In this document: positions 47,268-54,843 of the stretch, piece by piece | Layout: every line of letters starts with the position of its first letter | How positions within the stretch are numbered: the first letter of the stretch is position 1 | NCBI GenBank assembly: GCA_964554475.1 | Contig: CAZKOT010000001.1 | Coordinates: forward strand, 1-64,000 | Direction: 5' to 3' | DNA from: CAJKWP01 sp964554475 | Lineage (GTDB): Bacteria; Bacillota; Clostridia; Christensenellales; UBA1242 | DNA: 64,000 bases | The notes under the pieces: model-generated | The model's input: the letters and a program-made list of their open reading frames with translations, nothing else | Told to the model about the DNA's origin: nothing | Databases searched by the model: none | Position numbers and translations under genes: made by a program

Positions 47268-48890
47268 ATGGCAAAACAAATTAAATATGGTGAAGATGCA
47301 AGAAAAGCATTGGAACGAGGGGTAAACATTTTAAGTGATACAGTAAAAATTACTTTAGGACCTAAAGGTCGAAATATTGTTTTAGATAAAAAATATGCAA
47401 TTCCTTTAATCACGAATGACGGGGTAACAATTGCGAAAGAAATTGACCTCCCCGACCCTTTTGAAAACATGGGGGCACAACTTATTAAAGAAGCTTGCAC
47501 AAAAACAAACGATGTTGCAGGAGACGGAACAACAACTGCAGCAGTTTTAGCACAAGCAATAATACGTGAAGGCATAAAAAATTTTGCTGCAGGAGCAAAT
47601 CCAATTGTTTTAAAAAAAGGAATTGACAAGGCTGTTGAAGTTGTTTCAAACAAGCTAAAAGAAATTTCAAAACCAATTGCTGATTCAAAATCAATTGCAC
47701 AAGTTGCAAGTATTTCTGCTTCGGATGAAACAGTAGGTGAATTAATTGCACAAGCGATGAAAAAAGTTGGAAACGATGGAGTTATTACAATTGAAGAGAG
47801 TAAAACAATGAAAACCGAACTTTCAGTCGTTGAAGGGATGCAATTTGACAGAGGTTATCTTTCGGCTTATATGTGCACAAATATGGATAAAATGGAAGCA
47901 GTTCTTGAAAATCCGTATATATTAATTACCGACAAAAAAATTTCAGCAGTTCAGGATATTATTCCTCTTCTAGAAACCCTAGTTAAAACAGGAGAACGTC
48001 TTTTAATAATTGCAGATGAAATTGAGGGCGAAGCACTAGCAATGCTTGTTTTAAACAAAATAAGAGGAACTTTTAATTGTGTTGCTGTCAAAGCTCCAAG
48101 TTTTGGCGATAAAAGAAAAGCAATGCTTGAGGATATTGCAATATTAACTGGCGGAACAGTTATTTCTGAAGAGTTAGGTCTTGATTTAAAAGATACTCAA
48201 ATTGAGCATTTGGGAAAAGCAAGACAAATTATTTCAAACAAAGATACAACTACAATCGTTGAAGGTGCAGGCGAGAAGGAAAAAATTAAAACGAGAATCA
48301 ATCAAATAAAAATACACCTTGCAAACGAAACAAGTGATTACGAAAAAGAAAAACTCAATGAAAGACTTGCAAAACTTGCCGGCGGTGTTGCAGTAATTAA
48401 AGTCGGGGCAGCAACTGAAGTTGAAATGAAAGATAAAAAGCTTAGGATTGAAGATGCTCTTTCAGCAACAAAAGCGGCAACAGCAGAAGGAGTTGTTCCT
48501 GGTGGTGGTATTGCAATTTTAAGAACTAAAAAAGAACTTTTAAAACTAATTAACAAACTTGAAGGTGATGAAAAAACTGGAGCAGCAATAATTTTACGTG
48601 CTGTTGAAGAACCTGTCAGACAAATAGCAATAAATTCAGGTGTAGATGGCGGAGTTGTTGTCAACAATATTCTTTCAAACGAAAATCAAAATTACGGCTA
48701 TGATGCACTTAACAACAAATATGTTGACCTGCTTCAAGCGGGAATAATAGACCCAACAAAAGTAACCCGTTCAGCACTAATAAATGCAGCAAGTGTTGCA
48801 TCAACACTTTTAACAACAGAATGTTTAGTTACCGAAATTCCCGAGAAAGAAGATCATAAACATGGGGTAATGGGCGAGTATGGTGAATAA
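47268..48890 (+). CDS. groEL: Chaperonin GroEL
   Basis: 540 residues from the ATG at 47268 (GGAGG is within the end of groES, 9 bases upstream); an earlier in-frame TTG at 47250 overlaps groES and is rejected. It folds proteins in an ATP-driven double ring. Motifs present: 'GPKGRNIVLDKKYAIPLITNDGVTIAKEI', 'AGDGTTTAAVLAQAI', 'GGVAVIKVGAATEVEMKDKKLRIEDALSATKAA' and 'VVPGGGIA'. The C-terminus ends 'HKHGVMGEYGE' and lacks the usual Gly-Gly-Met repeat tail. A terminator follows. Confidence 0.98.
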   Translation: MAKQIKYGEDARKALERGVNILSDTVKITLGPKGRNIVLDKKYAIPLITNDGVTIAKEIDLPDPFENMGAQLIKEACTKTNDVAGDGTTTAAVLAQAIIREGIKNFAAGANPIVLKKGIDKAVEVVSNKLKEISKPIADSKSIAQVASISASDETVGELIAQAMKKVGNDGVITIEESKTMKTELSVVEGMQFDRGYLSAYMCTNMDKMEAVLENPYILITDKKISAVQDIIPLLETLVKTGERLLIIADEIEGEALAMLVLNKIRGTFNCVAVKAPSFGDKRKAMLEDIAILTGGTVISEELGLDLKDTQIEHLGKARQIISNKDTTTIVEGAGEKEKIKTRINQIKIHLANETSDYEKEKLNERLAKLAGGVAVIKVGAATEVEMKDKKLRIEDALSATKAATAEGVVPGGGIAILRTKKELLKLINKLEGDEKTGAAIILRAVEEPVRQIAINSGVDGGVVVNNILSNENQNYGYDALNNKYVDLLQAGIIDPTKVTRSALINAASVASTLLTTECLVTEIPEKEDHKHGVMGEYGE

Positions 48891-48927
48891 CACGCAAATG
48901 ATTATTCAATTAAAACAAAAAAATATT

Positions 48928-48958
48928 AAAGTCGTAGAAAATTATCTACGACTTTTTT
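48928..48958 (+). terminator. Rho-independent terminator of groES-groEL
   Basis: AAAGTCGTAGA (48928-48938) pairs with TCTACGACTTT (48945-48955), followed by T residues. Confidence 0.92.
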
Positions 48959-49054
48959 AATTGCAAAATTTTATATTAATCATATTTTGGGGTATTGTCT
49001 TTGATTGTATGGTTTAATTTTTTTTCTTTAATCTTAATAAAATTAATAAGTAAA

Positions 49055-49783
49055 TCAGTTTTCTTTTTTCTCTTCTCTAACATAAATTTTATAAAGCTCT
49101 AATGCTCTTTGTCTAAAAATTTCAGCAATTTCTTTCATATCTTTTTTTTCTGCAAGCATTTTGTTAATGTAAAGAGGCTTATCAATAATCATTTTATTTG
49201 TTTTTTTAGAAAAATAAACATTGTAAATAGGAACGTCAATTTTTGATTTTTTAAAATATAATTTTGAAAGTGACGCAAAACCCTGAAAATACTCAATAGG
49301 CATGTCAAAATAACCATGTGAAGAATCTTCGGGATAAATTAATATACTAATATTTTCATCAAGAACTTTGAAACTTTTGGAAAAGGTTGAAAAAATTCGA
49401 TTATCTTTATAAGTTGAAATCAAACCTACAGAACGATAAAGCATTTTTGAAAATAGCGCAAAAAGGGTGGCAACAATAAAAGATTTAAATTTTCCCAAAT
49501 GAAGTTTTTGCTGATAAAATACATAATAAAGATATTTCCAGCGATCACGATAACCTCCATTCATTTCATATGTACCCCAAGGAATATAATATTTCGGGAA
49601 AAACAACTCGTAAGTCATAGGTCCTTTTGCTGCGCTGTGATTTGCAATGATAATTGACCTGTCGGCAATTTCTTTATTTTTGTCAAGATAAATAAATGTT
49701 GGCTTTTTTTTAAATAACCTAACAATTTTTTTTAAAAAATTAAAAAACCAGTTTCTTTTTTTCTTTACCTTGTATTTTTCCAT
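49055..49783 (-). CDS. PlsC-like lysophospholipid acyltransferase with altered motif I
   Basis: 242 residues. A basic N-terminus with a short hydrophobic stretch ('NWFFNFLKKIVRLF') suggests peripheral membrane binding. Motif I reads 'IIIANHSAAKGPMTYELFF', where the canonical N-H-x4-D has Gly in place of Asp. Motif III reads 'ILIYPEDSSHGYF' (usual F-P-E-G-T-R-S). Motif IV-like 'KIDVPIYNVYF' follows. This variant resembles a clostridial PlsC-like clade in which N-H-S-x-x-x-G-P replaces the standard motif. It probably acylates a lipid, but the lost Asp leaves the chemistry uncertain. It is monocistronic and converges on groEL. Confidence 0.78.
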   Translation of the reverse strand: MEKYKVKKKRNWFFNFLKKIVRLFKKKPTFIYLDKNKEIADRSIIIANHSAAKGPMTYELFFPKYYIPWGTYEMNGGYRDRWKYLYYVFYQQKLHLGKFKSFIVATLFALFSKMLYRSVGLISTYKDNRIFSTFSKSFKVLDENISILIYPEDSSHGYFDMPIEYFQGFASLSKLYFKKSKIDVPIYNVYFSKKTNKMIIDKPLYINKMLAEKKDMKEIAEIFRQRALELYKIYVREEKKEN

Positions 49784-50002
49784 ATTAATCCTTTTGATAA
49801 ATTTGTTTTTTTATAAGCCCTTTAAACTGATAAAGTTAGAAAGTAGCAAAGATTTTCTTCATCTTTTATAGAAGAAAAATTAATTCTTTTATAATAAGTT
49901 TAACATAAAAAGAAAATATTTACTAATTCCCTCACTATACTTTTTGCAATTTTTTAAAAAATTTTATGTTTTTTTAATTATAATTTTCCTTTTTAATTAG
50001 TT

Positions 50003-50031
50003 TTGGTAATTAAATCAAGAATTGCTATAAT
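50003..50031 (+). promoter_or_regulatory. Promoter of the phosphoesterase gene, giving a nearly leaderless mRNA
   Basis: TTGGTA (50003-50008), a 17-base spacer ending TGC, and TATAAT (50026-50031). Transcription should begin about 50037-50039, only ~5 bases before the ATG at 50043, and there is no Shine-Dalgarno sequence. Confidence 0.72.
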
Positions 50032-50042
50032 AATATTATTAA

Positions 50043-51182
50043 ATGAAAAAAGAAAAAATAAAAAATAAAAGAAGTCCTAAATACGTAAGAGTTCTAGCAA
50101 GTGTTATAGTTGGCATGATTTTTTTTACTATTACTTTTTCTCTCGTTGTTCTTTGGGGAACCGAAAGTATTTTTGAATTAATTAATACAGTTCAAAGTGT
50201 TGAAACTCGTCCGCTCGAAATTGGGATAGATGAAAATGATGGATATTATTATATTAAAAATGATAATGACGAAGAACCCATTAAAATTCTTCAATTAACA
50301 GACATACATCTAACATGCAGTATTATGACTCTTTGGCAGGACAAATTAGCGGTTGAAGCAGTTATTCAGATTGTCAACAACACAAAACCAGATTTAATTA
50401 TTCTAACCGGGGATTTAATTTATCCTTCAGTTTATTGTTTAAACAATGACTTGCAATCAAAAGCATTGGGAACTTTATTTGAATCATTTGAAATTCCTTG
50501 GGCTTTGGTTTACGGTAATCACGATGCTGAAAATTTTGCAACTCTTTCCAAAACACAACTTTCTAATTATTTTTCTTCTCTTGAGTTTTGCATGTTTCAA
50601 AGAGGACCAGAAAACATAACAGGTCAAGGAAATTACATAATAAAATTACTTGATGAAGCAGGAGAACTTACAAATGCTCTTGTATTGATGGACAGTAATG
50701 CTGCATTGGGTATTGCAAGATATGACAAAATTCATGATGACCAAGTAGAATGGTATAAAACCGAAATTGCAAAAATGAGAAATTCTTTAAATGAGATTGT
50801 CCCTTCTTATCTCTTTATTCACATTCCGCTTAACGAGTATGACGATGCATGGAAACTTTATGAAAGCGGAAGCACTGAAGTAACCTATTTCTTTGGAATT
50901 AAAGAATGGTGGAGAGTGGCAGCACCTCACGAACGTGGAAAAATGTTTAAGGCAATACTCGAAATGGGTAGTACAAAGGCAGTTTTTTGTGGCCATGACC
51001 ATTTAAATACTTTTTCAATTTCCTATAAAGCAATACGTTTAACTTATGGGATGAGCATTGATTATGTTGCAGATATAGGAATTTTTGGAAAAACAAAACA
51101 AAGAGGTGGAACACTTTTAGAAATTGAAAACGAAAATTTTGAAATAAAACAAGTTCCACAAGAAAATGGATTTAGACCTTGA
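50043..51182 (+). CDS. Membrane-anchored calcineurin-like phosphoesterase
   Basis: 379 residues. An N-terminal basic stretch and one membrane helix (~17-42) anchor the catalytic domain outside the membrane. Metal-binding motifs of the family are complete: D-x-H in 'LQLTDIHLTCSI', G-D in 'LIILTGDLIYPS', G-N-H-D in 'ALVYGNHDAENF', H in 'SYLFIHIPLNEY', and G-H-x-H in 'AVFCGHDHLNTF'. This makes it a probable di-metal phosphatase or phosphodiesterase related to purple-acid-type clostridial enzymes. The substrate is unknown. The start is fixed by the promoter and the need for the anchor; it has no ribosome-binding site. Confidence 0.9.
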   Translation: MKKEKIKNKRSPKYVRVLASVIVGMIFFTITFSLVVLWGTESIFELINTVQSVETRPLEIGIDENDGYYYIKNDNDEEPIKILQLTDIHLTCSIMTLWQDKLAVEAVIQIVNNTKPDLIILTGDLIYPSVYCLNNDLQSKALGTLFESFEIPWALVYGNHDAENFATLSKTQLSNYFSSLEFCMFQRGPENITGQGNYIIKLLDEAGELTNALVLMDSNAALGIARYDKIHDDQVEWYKTEIAKMRNSLNEIVPSYLFIHIPLNEYDDAWKLYESGSTEVTYFFGIKEWWRVAAPHERGKMFKAILEMGSTKAVFCGHDHLNTFSISYKAIRLTYGMSIDYVADIGIFGKTKQRGGTLLEIENENFEIKQVPQENGFRP

Positions 51183-51251
51183 AAAAAAAATTAAAGTCTA
51201 CAATAAAATATGATTAAAAGAAAGAAAATTAATTTTTACTTTTCCGTTTTT

Positions 51252-51560
51252 TTACCTTCTAATATAAGTCATGCAATATGGTTTTTCGGCAATTGAATTA
51301 ACCGTAATACCGTTTGCAGTGCAATTTCCATTATTATTAAAAACACATGAGGCTTTGCAATCAATATCAATTTTCGCCATATCCCTCATGGGTGCATACT
51401 CGGGTGTTTTCTCGAACATAGTTTTGCTTGTATCAGGTGTTTTTTTGTCAGATTTTTCAAAAGTTGAACAAATAATATTTTTATTAACCAAAATATCTTT
51501 TGCTTGACAAGCAAATCTATCATTAAAAACACAATTTGTTTTTCTACATCTAATATCCAT
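51252..51560 (-). CDS. Two-domain DUF1540 cysteine-rich protein
   Basis: 102 residues from the ATG at 51560; a TTG three codons earlier is the only alternative. Two copies of the DUF1540 motif are present, at about residues 1-35 and 64-99, each with C-x(3-4)-C-x-F-N-x(4-5)-C-x-A-x-x-I-x-V-N ... C. They are joined by a Thr/Pro/Lys-rich linker. Four cysteines per unit suggest metal binding; the function is unknown and such proteins are common in Clostridia. The only AAGGAG site lies more than 20 bases upstream, with a 7-bp hairpin (AAATTAC/GTAATTT) between it and the start. Confidence 0.85.
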   Translation of the reverse strand: MDIRCRKTNCVFNDRFACQAKDILVNKNIICSTFEKSDKKTPDTSKTMFEKTPEYAPMRDMAKIDIDCKASCVFNNNGNCTANGITVNSIAEKPYCMTYIRR

Positions 51561-51688
51561 TTTATTCAATTACAAATTACAGTGTAATTTTCGATCTCCT
51601 TTCTTGCTTTAAAAATAATAAATATCACTTTACCTATTTAGATTAATTTTAAATTGTTCTAATAATTAATTATATTATTTCAAAAAAT

Positions 51689-51717
51689 TTGCAATTTATC
51701 CGCTCTTTATGTAAAAT
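51689..51717 (+). promoter_or_regulatory. Promoter of rplI
   Basis: TTGCAA (51689-51694), a 17-base spacer and TAAAAT (51712-51717) with an extended TG (TATGTAAAAT). AAGGGG precedes the ATG at 51771. Confidence 0.7.
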
Positions 51718-51770
51718 AAAAAGAGAAATGAAATACAAAATTCCTAGTTCTCAATTTATTAAGGGGTTTA

Positions 51771-52217
51771 ATGAAAGTAATATTATTAAAAGATGTTAAA
51801 GGAAGTGGAAAAGCTGGTGATATTTTGAATGTTGCTGATGGCTTTGCAAGAAATTTTTTATTTAAAAATAATTTGGCAAAACCTGCAGACAATGTCAACT
51901 TACAAGCAAATTTAGCGCAAAAAAAAGCAGAAGAATTTCGCAAAGAGAAAGAACGTTTGCAAGCAGTAGAATTATCAAAAAAAATAGAAGGAAAAACAAT
52001 TACTCTCTCGGTTAAGTGTGGGGAAAATAAAAAAATTTTCGGCTCTGTAACAACGAAAGAAATTGCCGACAGCTTAAAAAATTTCACAAACACCGAAATT
52101 GACAAGCGAAAAATAATATTAAAAGAACCTTTAAAAAACACTGGTATTTTTAATTTATCAATTAAACTTCATCCCCTTGTCAGTGCAAATTTTAAATTAA
52201 AAATAATTGAAGGTTAA
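51771..52217 (+). CDS. rplI: 50S ribosomal protein bL9
   Basis: 148 residues, normal length. The N-terminal rRNA-binding domain carries the signature 'GKAGDILNVADGFARNFLF' (G-x-x-G-[DE]-x-x-x-V-x-x-G-x-x-x-N-[FY]-L). A long connecting helix (~45-75) and the C-terminal domain ('FGSVTTKEIADSL', 'ANFKLKIIEG') follow. It binds 23S rRNA near the L1 stalk. It is monocistronic here, without the rpsF/rpsR/dnaB neighbours seen in many Firmicutes. Its stop codon lies inside the terminator hairpin. Confidence 0.97.
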   Translation: MKVILLKDVKGSGKAGDILNVADGFARNFLFKNNLAKPADNVNLQANLAQKKAEEFRKEKERLQAVELSKKIEGKTITLSVKCGENKKIFGSVTTKEIADSLKNFTNTEIDKRKIILKEPLKNTGIFNLSIKLHPLVSANFKLKIIEG

Positions 52218-52236
52218 AAACCTTCAATTTTTTTCA
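52205..52236 (+). terminator. Terminator overlapping the rplI stop codon
   Basis: AATTGAAGGTT (52206-52216) pairs with AACCTTCAATT (52220-52230), then T residues. The last codons and the TAA stop of rplI form the left arm, so a ribosome reaching the stop would cover part of the stem. Confidence 0.9.
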
Positions 52237-52339
52237 TTAATAAGATTTTGTAAAATATGACTATTATGTTTATTCTGATTTGGTAAAAATCATAATATTG
52301 TACTTTTACATTTTAAATTTAAAAAATTAATGTGAAATT

Positions 52340-52750
52340 TTACATCTCGGCTTGCTTTTGCGTAGTAGGATATTTTTGTTTTGATTTCTGAATCCATTCT
52401 AAAACTTGTTCATAGTCTATCTCACCCTTTGCAATACCTAAACCATAGTTAATTATTTCTTCATTAGATAAATTTAATTTTATTCCATTCACTTCCAAAA
52501 ATGTTATCATTGTCAACATACCAACTCTTTTATTCCCATCACAAAATGGATGATTGGTAATAATATTGATTCCTAACCGTGTGCCTTTCTCCTCAATTGT
52601 TGGAAGCAATTCTTGACCCTTATGAGTTGCAAAACAACTTTCAATAGCTGAATCTAACACACCCAAATTTAAAACTCCCGACTCTCCACCGGTTGATGCA
52701 ATTATTTTTTTCTGAAATTCTATTATAGTATTTTTATTAAATTTAATCAT
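52340..52750 (-). CDS. doc: Doc-type (Fic fold) toxin
   Basis: 136 residues. The Fic/Doc active-site motif is H-P-F-C-D-G-N-K-R at residues 67-75. Lys replaces the second Gly of AMPylating Fic enzymes, as in Doc, which phosphorylates EF-Tu. The upstream 'GTRLGINIITNHPF' and downstream 'VGMLTMITFLEVNG' helices match death-on-curing proteins. The start overlaps the end of the antitoxin gene by four bases (ATGA). Toxicity is inferred from family and context. Confidence 0.9.
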   Translation of the reverse strand: MIKFNKNTIIEFQKKIIASTGGESGVLNLGVLDSAIESCFATHKGQELLPTIEEKGTRLGINIITNHPFCDGNKRVGMLTMITFLEVNGIKLNLSNEEIINYGLGIAKGEIDYEQVLEWIQKSKQKYPTTQKQAEM

Positions 52751-53007
52751 TTACTTAGCACCTCAAAAGCATATTGATGCTTTTTTAAAATTCTGTTTGA
52801 AATTATTTCAATTTTTTCTTCATCTGTTAAAATCAAAAATGCACCATTTTCAATTTTTTGAATAACATATTTGGGTTTTTTGTCTTTTATTATAACGACA
52901 TGACCATATTTTTCAACCTTTTTCAAAACACCAGAAATATTTTCTTTTGCTTCAACAAGTGAAACAAATTGTTCATTACCAGTATTTTCTTGTTTTTCGT
53001 TTGCCAT
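52747..53007 (-). CDS. phd: Phd/YefM-like antitoxin
   Basis: 86 residues with an AGGAG site before the ATG. Residues ~12-50 have the Phd fold pattern ('FVSLVEAKENISGVLKKVEKYGHVVIIKDKKPKYVIQK', key residues V-x-x-A-x-x-x-[IL]-x-x-[VL]-x-x-x-G-x-V-x-I-x-K). The C-terminal ~35 residues should wrap the toxin. It is the first gene of a two-gene operon with doc. The pair is likely autoregulated. Confidence 0.9.
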   Translation of the reverse strand: MANEKQENTGNEQFVSLVEAKENISGVLKKVEKYGHVVIIKDKKPKYVIQKIENGAFLILTDEEKIEIISNRILKKHQYAFEVLSK

Positions 53008-53160
53008 TTTTTACTCCTGTTATTATTTTACTCTATATTCTAAAAAAATTCAATATATTTAAAAAAATTTTATTAGTTATTTTTTTAAAATTAAAATATT
53101 CAAATGTAATGTCATATTTTTTTTATCCCATCAATAAAATATAAAGAAAAGGGGGAGACA

Positions 53161-54666
53161 ATGGAAGAAGAAAAATTTTTGGCGGTGAACAAAAATGAGT
53201 TTGAAAGTAAACAGGTTCTAGTAGAATGCGTAATCAACTTGGAAAATGGAGAACAAATTGACAAAGTATTATCTCTTTCTGCAGATGCATTTATTACAAG
53301 TGTTGAAGTCCTTGATAAAGAAGGTAAAATTTCGGGGGAAATTTATACCTCAGTTTTGTTCCAAACTCCTGATGGTCTAGTTGGAACAATTGCATCTGTC
53401 AGTTCGTTTCATGAAACTTTCAAAAATGATACTTTGGCGCCACAACAAAAAGTTAATGGGGAGGCAAAAATTGTTTCAATCACTCCAACTTCTGTTAGCG
53501 AAAGTTCTTTTAAAATACTAGTAACTGCCGAAATACAACTCATTTATGTTGGAAATACAAAAGTCGATGTTTACAGTAATGAGGAAGAAGGTTTTTGTTC
53601 AAAATTTGGACAAATTGAAACAAGCATTCTTACTGATGACATTATTGTTGACATAAAACCTGAAATTAAAGTTACAGTAAAAGAAAATATTAATAAAATA
53701 CTCATTGTCGACTCCAATGCAATCATTAAAGAACTAACAGCGGGGGCAGGTTTTGTTTCTGTTACAGGAGAAATAAATACTTATTTAGTTTACATTAAAG
53801 AAGAAGGCGTCTTAGCCACATCTCAAACAAGCGATACTTTTAAAGAAGAAATTGAAGTTGCAAATGCAAGTAAGGAAAGTTTAATTGAAATTTGGGCAAA
53901 AGTGCGTAAGAGTGAATTAAAAGCGATAGTTGATAATAATGAAAACATAACAATAACAACTCCCATTGCGCTTAATTTAAAGGTTTACGGAAAACAAGAA
54001 ATCCCTGTTTCAACGGATATTTACAGTTTAAAGAACGAACTAGAACTTGTTAAAACTCAAATTACAAATGTTAAACCTCTATCCCCTAAATTTTTTGAAG
54101 GAAAAATTGAAGGAAATTTAACTCTTTCGGAAAACGATTTACGTATTGACAAAATTTTAGCTCTCAGTGCCCCGAGATTAACCCTTAGTAATTATTACGT
54201 TAATGATGGTGAGGTTAATCTTGATGGAATTGTTCAAGCAAATGTAATTTATTTAAATGACACTGAAAATATTGTAAGTTCGGTTGAAATTGAAGTTCCT
54301 TTCGTTGTAAGTGAAAAAATTCCCGAAGAAAATGGATTAATAAAACTTACAGCACAAGCTGTGCTTTCGGATTGCGATATACTTGCAAAACGTGGTAAAG
54401 AAATTTATTTTGATTGTAAAATTAAAGCATATGTTAATTTGTGGACTGAAGAAAATTTTGAAGTAATTAGTGGAGCAACCGTTGGTAGAGGTTATCCAGA
54501 AAAAGATGCATCAATAGAAATCTTTTTTGCTCGTAGCGGTAACACTTTTTGGGATATTGCAAAAGAATTAAAAATAACTCAAGATGTTTTGGTTAGTCAA
54601 AATCCAACATTAACTGATCCATTAATTGCAGATGAAAAAGTTGTTGTATATTACGGAATTGATTAA
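53161..54666 (+). CDS. SPOCS (DUF3794) and LysM protein, SipL-like
   Basis: 501 residues with a GGGGGAG ribosome-binding site. Three beta-rich SPOCS/DUF3794 units (about 20-130, 165-280 and 310-430) precede a C-terminal LysM domain (~455-499: 'FFARSGNTFWDIAKELKITQDVLVSQNPTL', key G-N/D-T-x-W-x-I-A and N-P). No signal peptide is present. This is the architecture of SipL, the clostridial spore coat protein that binds SpoIVA. It acts in the mother cell during endospore formation, so its presence suggests a sporulation programme or its remnant. It is monocistronic, with a terminator downstream. Confidence 0.85.
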   Translation: MEEEKFLAVNKNEFESKQVLVECVINLENGEQIDKVLSLSADAFITSVEVLDKEGKISGEIYTSVLFQTPDGLVGTIASVSSFHETFKNDTLAPQQKVNGEAKIVSITPTSVSESSFKILVTAEIQLIYVGNTKVDVYSNEEEGFCSKFGQIETSILTDDIIVDIKPEIKVTVKENINKILIVDSNAIIKELTAGAGFVSVTGEINTYLVYIKEEGVLATSQTSDTFKEEIEVANASKESLIEIWAKVRKSELKAIVDNNENITITTPIALNLKVYGKQEIPVSTDIYSLKNELELVKTQITNVKPLSPKFFEGKIEGNLTLSENDLRIDKILALSAPRLTLSNYYVNDGEVNLDGIVQANVIYLNDTENIVSSVEIEVPFVVSEKIPEENGLIKLTAQAVLSDCDILAKRGKEIYFDCKIKAYVNLWTEENFEVISGATVGRGYPEKDASIEIFFARSGNTFWDIAKELKITQDVLVSQNPTLTDPLIADEKVVVYYGID

Positions 54667-54718
54667 AGAAAAAAAGATATTTGAATTTCAAAAATTTAAA
54701 ATAAAACAAATTTAAAAC

Positions 54719-54748
54719 AAACAACGGAAAGAAAACCGTTGTTTTTTA
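54719..54748 (+). terminator. Rho-independent terminator after the SipL-like gene
   Basis: AAACAACGG (54719-54727) pairs with CCGTTGTTT (54736-54744), followed by T residues. Confidence 0.9.
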
Positions 54749-54761
54749 ATTTTCTATTTGA

Positions 54762-54790
54762 TTGACAATATAAATATATACTTTTATAAT
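54762..54790 (+). promoter_or_regulatory. Consensus sigma-A promoter of argS
   Basis: TTGACA (54762-54767), a 17-base spacer and TATAAT (54785-54790). The predicted leader of ~47 bases is too short for a T-box. Confidence 0.88.
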
Positions 54791-54843
54791 AATACTAATC
54801 GTAAGTAATGACTTAAAGTAGTTCATTAATTTGAGTGAGAAAA

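Noticed and set aside
54791..54843. T-box riboswitch upstream of argS
   Set aside because: The promoter leaves only about 47 bases of leader, with no T-box sequence or terminator.
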